A stretch of 40,308 nt of DNA from Novosphingobium mangrovisedimenti. Lineage in GTDB: Bacteria; Pseudomonadota; Alphaproteobacteria; Sphingomonadales; Sphingomonadaceae. Below are positions 34,089 through 40,308 of the stretch, in pieces (within the stretch, counting starts at the first letter, position 1; each line of letters starts with the position of its first letter). Below the pieces are notes generated by a model that did no database searches, was not told the origin of the DNA, and saw only the letters and a program-made list of their open reading frames with translations. Position numbers and translations under genes: made by a program. The DNA is taken from contig NZ_JANZXA010000021.1 of the NCBI RefSeq assembly GCF_025153475.1, positions 1 through 40,308 on the forward strand, written 5' to 3'.

Positions 34089-35585
34089 GTGTACGCCTTC
34101 TACAAGCCACTCCGAAACTTTATGCGCGGCTTCAACCTTTGGAGCGGCCTGGGTGCCACGTACTACTATATGCAGCACCTACAATTCGGTCAGGCTTTGC
34201 CCGAGCAGTTGAAGAATGATGCACTCCGGCGGGGCCAGTCCAACATCAAAGCTGGCCTTTATGGGCATCTCGTCGAGCTGCTTGCACGAGAGGTCATCCT
34301 CAATGGGCAGGTGCGAGGTGGGAGGCCACTGAACACAGCCGGTGATGCGTTCAAGGCCATGAGCATGATCCATCGGCTCGACGACAAGTCGTGGGGACTG
34401 CACGGGTCGCGCTCTGAGGATATTATCCTTCAATTGTCGCGGATCGCATTTCAGCAGTTCCCATGGCAGTCCCCACCGACCAATGGCGTGCTCGCGCGCT
34501 ATCACATGCTCTACTCTCACCCGTCGGTCGCGCCGATGGTTGAGGCCGAGTTCGGGATGTCGACAGGCGAGCTCTTCCAGCTCATCCTGCTGTTTGCCGA
34601 GGAGATGGTTCGACGTCCGACCCTCGCCTTCGAGTTCCTGCCGGCGGCCGAAGAGTCTATTCGCGCGCCCGTGCTAGCGCTATCGGAGCGGATCTCGCGT
34701 TCGTCTGACGAGCTTCGGGCGGCGACGGTCGAGCGCCAAAGCTATGATGTAAATTGGGCCTACAGCTTCAACCCGCTCCGCGCCTATCCGTTGGTTCACG
34801 CTGGCAATCCGCGGTCGGTGATGTGTCCGGCGCCCCCAATCCTCCTTCAACGCCTGACAGACGGTCTCTATTTTGATCTCATGCGAGCGGATCGGGGGTT
34901 CGGCAACGCCATAGGCAAGGCCTTTGAACGCTATGTCGGAAAGGTGATGGAGCGGATCGGCAAGGATACGTTCGAGCTGCGGGAGGAGGCATGTTGGGGA
35001 AAACCGGAGCGTCGAAGCGTCGACTGGATCGTCATCGATCAGAGCGCAGCACTATTCGTCGAATGCAAGCTTGGCCGGCTCGATATCGCATCGCAAACCG
35101 AGATTGCGCCGGAGCCGCCATTCATTGCCGCGATCGAACGCCTCGCTGGGAATGTAGGGCAGCTTTACACTACGCTCGGCGAAGCCCTTGCGGGTGGGTA
35201 TCCGCATTGGAAACCCGACGGCCGACCCGTGCATCCGATGGTGGTCACGTTCCACGAATGGTTCTGCTTCGGCCCCTTTTTCTACAAGCATCTCGACAAG
35301 CTGGTGGAAGCGGAATTCGAGAAACATGGGCTGGATCGCGTCTTGCTGGAGCGCCACCCCTACAGCGTCTGCTCGATCGCCGAATTTGAAGGGCTGTTGA
35401 CGGCTTGCAGAGGGGCCAGCATCGATAGCGTCCTCTCGGAGAAGATCTCGCCCGACCATCGGCAGTCGCTGCTGCGCGGATTTCTTGCTGATCGCTATCC
35501 CGGCGCGATCAGCAACGCGATGGGCACCTTTGAGGACGGTATGGACCTCGTCATCGATGGACCTTCCCGGCTGACCCGGAAATAG
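34089..35585 (+). CDS. PD-(D/E)XK nuclease-like protein
   Basis: 498 residues. The C-terminal half has FGNAIGKAFERYV (E280), then RRSVDWIVIDQSAALFVECKLGR with D312 and E325-C-K327: the E...D-Xn-E-X-K arrangement of PD-(D/E)XK nucleases. The N-terminal 250 residues are helical and unrecognised, perhaps for target recognition. No methylase is beside it. The start is GTG at 34089; upstream the frame is open to 34062 without another good codon. Position between other defence genes suggests a restriction or anti-phage role. Confidence 0.65.
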   Translation: MYAFYKPLRNFMRGFNLWSGLGATYYYMQHLQFGQALPEQLKNDALRRGQSNIKAGLYGHLVELLAREVILNGQVRGGRPLNTAGDAFKAMSMIHRLDDKSWGLHGSRSEDIILQLSRIAFQQFPWQSPPTNGVLARYHMLYSHPSVAPMVEAEFGMSTGELFQLILLFAEEMVRRPTLAFEFLPAAEESIRAPVLALSERISRSSDELRAATVERQSYDVNWAYSFNPLRAYPLVHAGNPRSVMCPAPPILLQRLTDGLYFDLMRADRGFGNAIGKAFERYVGKVMERIGKDTFELREEACWGKPERRSVDWIVIDQSAALFVECKLGRLDIASQTEIAPEPPFIAAIERLAGNVGQLYTTLGEALAGGYPHWKPDGRPVHPMVVTFHEWFCFGPFFYKHLDKLVEAEFEKHGLDRVLLERHPYSVCSIAEFEGLLTACRGASIDSVLSEKISPDHRQSLLRGFLADRYPGAISNAMGTFEDGMDLVIDGPSRLTRK

Positions 35586-35615
35586 CCTGGCAAGTCTTGC
35601 GATCTGAAAGATACG

Positions 35616-36773
35616 CTATCCCTGTCCGCCCATCGTCAGGTTGGACCAGTTTGGAAAGCGGCCTCGGGCCGCGATCGCATTGAGGATCTGGGTGACGAGC
35701 CTATCGGCCTCGCTGAGGTCGACCTTCGACTTCTTCGGCAATGTCCCCTCATGCACGGCTTTGGACCGCGCGTGATAGAGCGCTTTGATCTCGCCAAAGA
35801 TGGTCGCGCGTTCTTCGGCGTTCTGTCCCAGGAGCCACGCCGCTCGACTACCGATTTTGTGTGTGATCTCCGTATTACCGGAAGTGTCGCCGTGCATCAG
35901 CGCGATCTCGGTGGCGATACCGAGTTCGAGCGCTTGATCAACGGCACTCCGTGCCAACCGGGCGCGACCAAGTCGGTCGATCGCCCGTGTCAGGCTTTCC
36001 ATCTCTGCGAAGGCGGCGAGCTGATCGTATGCGCGTTTGACGGCCGCAGCTTCGGTCGGAAACGCCACCACAGGATATGCCGCGATCGGCCGGGAGGCGA
36101 TATTCCCGTCGCCGCCGACGAACAGACATTGGCGGTCGGGCACCGACATTGAGATGGGCAGCTCGACATCTCCCGTGCCAGCCAAAAGACAGGCCAGCCT
36201 GACCTGCTGCCTGACGCGCTCCCGCTCCGTAGCTACAGGGCTAGTTTCGCTGCCTTGGCTGCCGCCGTCCGACTGCATATCGAATGCAGGTTCGACCTGG
36301 TACGATTGCGTAAGATAACAAGTTCCGGTTGGGAGGTTGGGGAGTGCCATCCAATGATGGATCGGGTGAGGCTTCCACTATGGTGAGACCTCGGAAGCGG
36401 GAATGATTCTGATGCCTTCGACAAGCTCGCAAATCGCATCAATATCGACTCCGAAGACTGGAGAGACATCGAGGTAGGTTGCCGCATTGCGCGCTAACTC
36501 GTGATCGAATGCGGCAAGAATGGTCTCGGGGGTTTCGCCGGTCACGAGCCGATCTAACGCCCACTCGCCGAAGCGAGTGCTGGCGACAAGGCTGCCATTG
36601 TCGCCAGTAAAGATACGGGTCGCAGCATAAGCGTGGAAGGGCGGTAGAGTTGCCAAGCCATCGAGGCGCTGGACCGCCTCCGGACGCCATTGCGCGAAGT
36701 GCTTTCCCCGATGGATGTCGGCCAATTCCCGGCGGATCATCTCAAGCAATTCGATTGCGGCAGTGTTCGTCAC
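35616..36773 (-). pseudogene. HEPN (ApeA-like) gene split by an in-frame amber codon
   Basis: Two minus-strand frames, 36378-36791 and 35616-36350, are in the same phase and separated by a single TAG at 36378-36380 (...EVSP-stop-WKPHPIHHW...). Read through, they give one protein of about 385 residues. The C-terminal part has KALYHARSKAVHEG, the Rx4H motif with the R-S-x-x-V-H pattern of ApeA-type HEPN domains, an RNase effector of anti-phage abortive infection. GTG at 36773 after GGGGG is the likely start; ATG at 36791 is an alternative. The gene is probably inactive unless TAG is suppressed or the second half is translated alone from 36350. Confidence 0.65.
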
Positions 36774-36986
36774 TATTCCCCCAGATATCATAGTCGTTCG
36801 GTCGTCCTGACAGCGGACTCGTGCCTGAAGGGGAGCAAGATGGCGCCAAGCCGGCGATGGGTCCAGAATGGCGGAACAAAAAGCAAGGTATCGGCAAGCT
36901 GGTCGCGACAGGGACCACTAAAGACACTATGCTAATCATTTAGGCGCGGGGGCGTCCAGCGAGGCCGGCACCATGGGCGGGGGAAT
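36774..36986. other. Divergent intergenic region
   Basis: 213 bases between the HEPN gene and module B. It should hold both promoters, but no convincing -35/-10 pair was found. No hairpin of note. Confidence 0.3.
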
Positions 36987-38222
36987 ATGCAGGAAGACGC
37001 CTATAAGACTTGGCTAGGGACTCTTCCGATCGTCGATAAGACCACGGGCAATCAGACTTCGCGCATTCACCGGCTGGAACTAGCATTCGGCGACCTCGAT
37101 ATCGCCTTCGACGCCGATGAGATGGCGGCGGTGATCGCGGCGCTCCAATACTCCACGAAGGACGCCGCGGCGAAAAAGCTCCTCCCACCGGGCATTGTCT
37201 CGAAAGGCGATTACTACCGAACGATGTCGACGCTGCGTCATGCCGCAGGCAAATATCGCTCGTTTCGCATGTGCCAGGCAGCAAACCAGCTCACCATGGC
37301 GGTTCCCGAGACCTTTGCGCCGCTGGCGCAACCGAAATCCGCTGCGGGCCGCTCGGTCCCACCGACGGGATACTGGATTTTCCAGGCCAATCCCACGCGG
37401 TGGGATGCCGATGCGTGGGCATCCTCAGGCGAGAGGTCGTTGCTCTATTATGTGACTCCGCATGATCGCGATTTGATCCAGCTCGGCGATCTTGGCGTGG
37501 TCCGCCGAACGGCTCATCAGGGAACTCCGGCTGCGATCGTAGCGCTGGTCGAAGTCGTGGAGGCGACCAAGCAGCAGCCTGAGCCCGATCCCAAATTCTT
37601 CATTGACCCGGTGCTTGGCGCGAAGCCAGAATATCGTGTGCGCCTCGAGCGGCTCGCCACATTCGATGTGCCTATCATCGCGAAAGATCTACCCAGCAAC
37701 GATGCGTTCGACCTGCTTCGCAAAGGCCTGCAATGGGCCACGACCCCATTTCCGGCAGCCGGCTTCATCCATCTGGCGCAACTGGCCGAGTTCACACTGC
37801 TCGATCTGGCGGCGATCCGAGGCTCGCGGTCCCACACAGGGCTGAAGGCGTTGCAAGCGATGGCCGCAACCCTTCCTCCGAAGCGGCGCGTCGTGGTCAG
37901 CCGTCGGATCGAGCGCGGACCGATCGGCGACAAGGTGAAAGCCGCGCGCAAGTACCGCTGCCAGATTTGCGAAGCGCTCGGGCGCGATGCGGTCGCGTTC
38001 GTCAAAAGCAGCGGTGAGCCCTATGCGGAAGCGCATCATGTGATCTTGGTGAGCACGCTGCAAGCCGGTGTGCTCGAAGCAACGAACGTGATGGTGCTGT
38101 GCCCCAATCACCATCGCCAGGCACATTATGGCGTGTTCGAGGTGCTCGCGGCCGACCGCGCGGGTTGGACCATCATGGTCGACGGCGAGACGTTGACCAT
38201 CCCTCAGACCGCGATCTGGTGA
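36987..38222 (+). CDS. EVE-HNH modification-dependent restriction endonuclease
   Basis: 411 residues. An EVE/PUA-like domain begins near 128 (GYWIFQANPTRWDADAW) and reads modified bases in known proteins. The HNH nuclease follows: CQIC at 325-328, EAHHV at 348-352, NVMVLCPNHH at 367-376 and H380, with both zinc cysteines and catalytic histidines present. The N-terminal 120 residues are helical and unrecognised. EVE-HNH proteins cut DNA containing modified cytosine, a type IV-like restriction. GGGGGAA precedes the ATG. The next gene begins 11 bases after its stop, so the two are probably an operon. Confidence 0.85.
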   Translation: MQEDAYKTWLGTLPIVDKTTGNQTSRIHRLELAFGDLDIAFDADEMAAVIAALQYSTKDAAAKKLLPPGIVSKGDYYRTMSTLRHAAGKYRSFRMCQAANQLTMAVPETFAPLAQPKSAAGRSVPPTGYWIFQANPTRWDADAWASSGERSLLYYVTPHDRDLIQLGDLGVVRRTAHQGTPAAIVALVEVVEATKQQPEPDPKFFIDPVLGAKPEYRVRLERLATFDVPIIAKDLPSNDAFDLLRKGLQWATTPFPAAGFIHLAQLAEFTLLDLAAIRGSRSHTGLKALQAMAATLPPKRRVVVSRRIERGPIGDKVKAARKYRCQICEALGRDAVAFVKSSGEPYAEAHHVILVSTLQAGVLEATNVMVLCPNHHRQAHYGVFEVLAADRAGWTIMVDGETLTIPQTAIW

Positions 38223-38233
38223 AGGTCGATACG

Positions 38234-39181
38234 ATGCTCCACAATTGCCCCCCACCAATGCCCCTCCTCAACCGCTGGCTTCGCGGCGTTGCCCGGGTGA
38301 ACGGCAATTACGGACATCTGCTGTTCGAGCAGGCGGAGCCGGTCGATGATGGGGTTGTCGCCGAACTGCGGCCCTATTTCGAGTCTGCGCACCTCGACGC
38401 GCGTGACGTGTTTCACCGCGCCGCCCGGATCGACTTGCATCCCGATGCCGATGGGCCGGGTGGTAATGCGCAATATCCCAACTGCCTTCCGGCGACCGCC
38501 AAGAAGGGGCTGTTCGGCGAAGTGATGGCCGGATTGATGACCCAGGCCTACCAGTTCGTCGGTGGTCATCAATGGTCGATTCCGATCTTCCTGTTTCGCT
38601 ACCACGCGGAGGTCGAGGCCTATATCTTCGATCTGGCGCGGGATCCGGCACGCGTGCGGGAAATCTCCGGCCGCCACGGTAACGACTTTATCGCGCTTGG
38701 GATCGATCCAGCTACCGGCGAAGTGGTGCGGTTCATTGCCGGCGAGGCCAAATGGCGCGCTTCGCTCACGCCAAGCGTTATGGAGGAGATGATGCTCGGC
38801 GGCTGGACTGGTCCGCCAGGGGCGCGGGTCCGGGCCAATGATGGCATCTGGAATGAGCTCAACCGCGGTCTGGCGGCGCCGCAGGGCCTGGAGCAGATGC
38901 ACCGCTTGCTGTGCGAAAAGGCACGCGAGCAATATGCCGAGGCGATCGTGTCGCTCGATCGCGCTCTGCTGATCGGCGCTGCTCCGCTTCCGCGTACCGA
39001 TTTGATCTTCGTGGCCGGGAACAAAGCCGCCCGGCGAAACCCCGGCGAGACCTACCTGCCGGGTGCCGCGCCACCCGCGGAATATACTGCGGGGCGACCG
39101 CTCCAGGTCGTCGAACTCGTTGTCGAGGGTGGCGTCGATCTCATCGAGCGGCTTTATCGCTCGCTCTGGGTCAACCCCTGA
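38234..39181 (+). CDS. HamA-like PD-(D/E)XK nuclease-like protein
   Basis: 315 residues. GLFGEVMAGLMTQAYQF (E96) is followed by HGNDFIALGID with D151 and IAGEAKWR with E171-A-K173, the D-Xn-E-X-K nuclease pattern. The order and its place upstream of a helicase resemble HamA (DUF1837) of Hachiman, whose helicase partner HamB activates it on damaged or foreign DNA. The assignment to that family is from pattern and neighbourhood, not from alignment. The ATG at 38234 was chosen as the first after the EVE-HNH stop; the longer open frame overlaps that gene. Confidence 0.6.
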   Translation: MLHNCPPPMPLLNRWLRGVARVNGNYGHLLFEQAEPVDDGVVAELRPYFESAHLDARDVFHRAARIDLHPDADGPGGNAQYPNCLPATAKKGLFGEVMAGLMTQAYQFVGGHQWSIPIFLFRYHAEVEAYIFDLARDPARVREISGRHGNDFIALGIDPATGEVVRFIAGEAKWRASLTPSVMEEMMLGGWTGPPGARVRANDGIWNELNRGLAAPQGLEQMHRLLCEKAREQYAEAIVSLDRALLIGAAPLPRTDLIFVAGNKAARRNPGETYLPGAAPPAEYTAGRPLQVVELVVEGGVDLIERLYRSLWVNP

Positions 39182-40191
39182 TGGCACGGCTCGATGAACA
39201 GCGCCGCGCGTTGGCGATGAACATGCGCTTCAATCGCGCCGCCGAGAATGAGTTGACGCCCGCACAGGCCCGCTTGTTCGTTCGAAGCCTGCAAACCTCA
39301 TGGCAGGTGCCACCGATCGCGTGGGGACCGCGAGAATCTCACGAGCAGTTCGATGATGCGCGCCGGCTTCTGCATGCGGCAGGGATCTTTCGTGAGATCG
39401 ACGGCGAGGGATCGCCGGAATCGCTTGGCTGCTATCGACGCGCGGCAGAGCTGCTCGAATGGCTCGCGCGATCCTCCGATCCGGTGACGCGCGACGTGCC
39501 CGTTGGCTTGCTAGCGGCGGGCGCATACCAGATGGCAGGATTGCCGGCGATGGCGACGAGTCTGTTGCGCCAGGGTCGCTACGGCGGTGGCGTCGCTGAG
39601 ATTTTCGCCGCCTTCCTCGGCGCGGATTTCGAGCGGTTGCTCGCGCGCACTGCGGCTTTTTGGAACGACCACGCAGCGCTGACGGGCCGCGACGGCTCGG
39701 GGCCGTTATTGGCCGTCGAGGACGAAGTGGATACCGAAACGGACGACCCTGCCGAGGACGATGCCGAAGCCGCTTTCATGGCGGGCGAACCGGATGCGGG
39801 CGAGGCGCCGCGCGCGGACAGCAAGATCGGCTGGTATGTGGTGGTCGAGCTGGTGAGAGCCGTCGGTCTCATCGGCGACAGCCTGCGTAGGGGCAATGAT
39901 GGCAGGCTCGCCCAGGCCATCGACAAATTGTCTGGGCTCAGCGCGCTGGTGACACGCCTATCGAGCGATGAGCTATGGATCCTGATCAACCTTGTCGAGG
40001 CCACCGCGAAGCGCTTTGCGGCCAACAGCCTTCATGGCCGCGTTGCGCGGCTCGCCGCACGCGCGCCCGAGCAGCAGCTTCGTATGTGGCGGTTCGCCCG
40101 CGAGCAGTTCGCCCGTGGTCGAGGTGTCCTGTGGACGTCTCAGGTCCAGGGCCTCGAGCGTCTGATCGCAAGCGACAGCTTTGCCTGTTGA
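39181..40191 (+). pseudogene. N-terminal part of a HamB-like helicase, cut by IS21-type end
   Basis: 336 residues. The helical, Ala-rich N-terminal region (LLAAGAYQMAGLPAMATSLLRQG) and the end VLWTSQVQGLERLIASDSFA resemble the region just before Walker A in DEAD/DEAH helicases of HamB type, where S-F-A is usually followed by xTPTGSGKT. Here the IS end begins at 40186 and its TGTTGA supplies a Cys and the stop codon, so all ATPase motifs are missing. The ATG overlaps the HamA-like stop by one base. The helicase is therefore almost certainly non-functional in this copy. Confidence 0.7.
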
Positions 40192-40308
40192 TTTCCGCTG
40201 AGAGTTGACCCGGGATTTTCATCGAGAAGTGACCCGGGTGGATGTGTGTTTCCCGCGATGCGGGGGTTGGGTCAAGCGGGTGATTTTTCCTTTTTGGTTT
40301 TGGGTGCG
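40186..40308 (+). mobile_element. Inward-facing end of a second IS21-type element
   Basis: The end begins TGTTGATTT at 40186. Two 21-base repeats follow at 40191-40211 and 40215-40235, both of form ATTT-N-C-N5-GA(G/A)(A/G)(T)TGACCC-like, the reverse complement of the repeats at 65-119. The rest of the window, up to 40308, is the leader before the transposase genes, which lie outside. It truncates the helicase gene. Confidence 0.7.

Noticed and set aside
36378..36380. Programmed amber recoding (pyrrolysine-type)
   Set aside because: There is no supporting tRNA or synthetase gene in the window and the host type is not known for it; a point mutation is simpler.
38234..40191. A working Hachiman system
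   Set aside because: All helicase motifs are missing because of the IS21-type insertion, so only the nuclease-like half can be made in this copy.
1..40308. CRISPR array, tRNA or rRNA gene
   Set aside because: No regularly spaced repeats of 25-40 bases with unique spacers, no cloverleaf and no rRNA-like sequence were seen when reading both strands.

Overview
The window looks like a mobile or plasmid-borne accessory region of an alphaproteobacterium, most likely a sphingomonad (Sphingobium, Novosphingobium or Sphingomonas type). Reasons: high-GC coding sequence, a run of minus-strand plasmid-backbone genes typical of that group (two DUF2493/SLOG proteins, DUF6117, DUF736, DUF932, DUF5983, a PAPS-reductase-like protein, a strawberry-notch helicase/methylase, a ParB-like protein, a CHC2/Toprim primase-like protein), and a MucR-family regulator. 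No rRNA, tRNA or CRISPR array was seen. Family calls come from reading protein motifs by eye; no database search was run.

Layout. 1-124: one end of an IS21-type element. 158-1882: an AT-rich MarR-like gene cut by an old IS5-type end, then a complete IS5 element. 1986-3690: a hipBA toxin-antitoxin operon with three evenly spaced operators. 3690-4572: hairpin-rich DNA around a small conjugation-type gene, a possible mobilisation region. 4573-23775: the minus-strand backbone, with an Xre-RES toxin-antitoxin pair at 8936-9852 and several Rho-independent terminators that split it into transcription units. 24032-25165: a MucR-type regulator with a long histone-H1-like tail. 25331-28004: three cargo genes (Rossmann/DUF2520, CoiA-like, YecA/SEC-C).

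28375-40191 is a defence island. Module A (28375-33538) is a tightly packed plus-strand set: calcineurin-like phosphoesterase, ORC/CDC6-like P-loop ATPase, an unrecognised Rossmann-like protein and a HEPN protein with an Rx4H motif. I do not recognise this four-gene set as a named defence system and it is the best candidate for an undescribed one. It is followed by a decayed IS5 transposase scrap, a PD-(D/E)XK nuclease-like gene, and on the minus strand a HEPN (ApeA-like) gene split by one in-frame amber codon. Module B (36987-40191) is EVE-HNH restriction nuclease, HamA-like PD-(D/E)XK protein, and the N-terminal part of a helicase. The helicase is cut by a second IS21-type end that begins at 40186, apparently just before the Walker A motif.

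The island is therefore bracketed by two IS21-type ends facing inwards. Module A looks intact. The HEPN gene at 35616-36773 and the helicase of module B look inactivated. The toxin-antitoxin pairs on the left would help to keep the whole element in its host.
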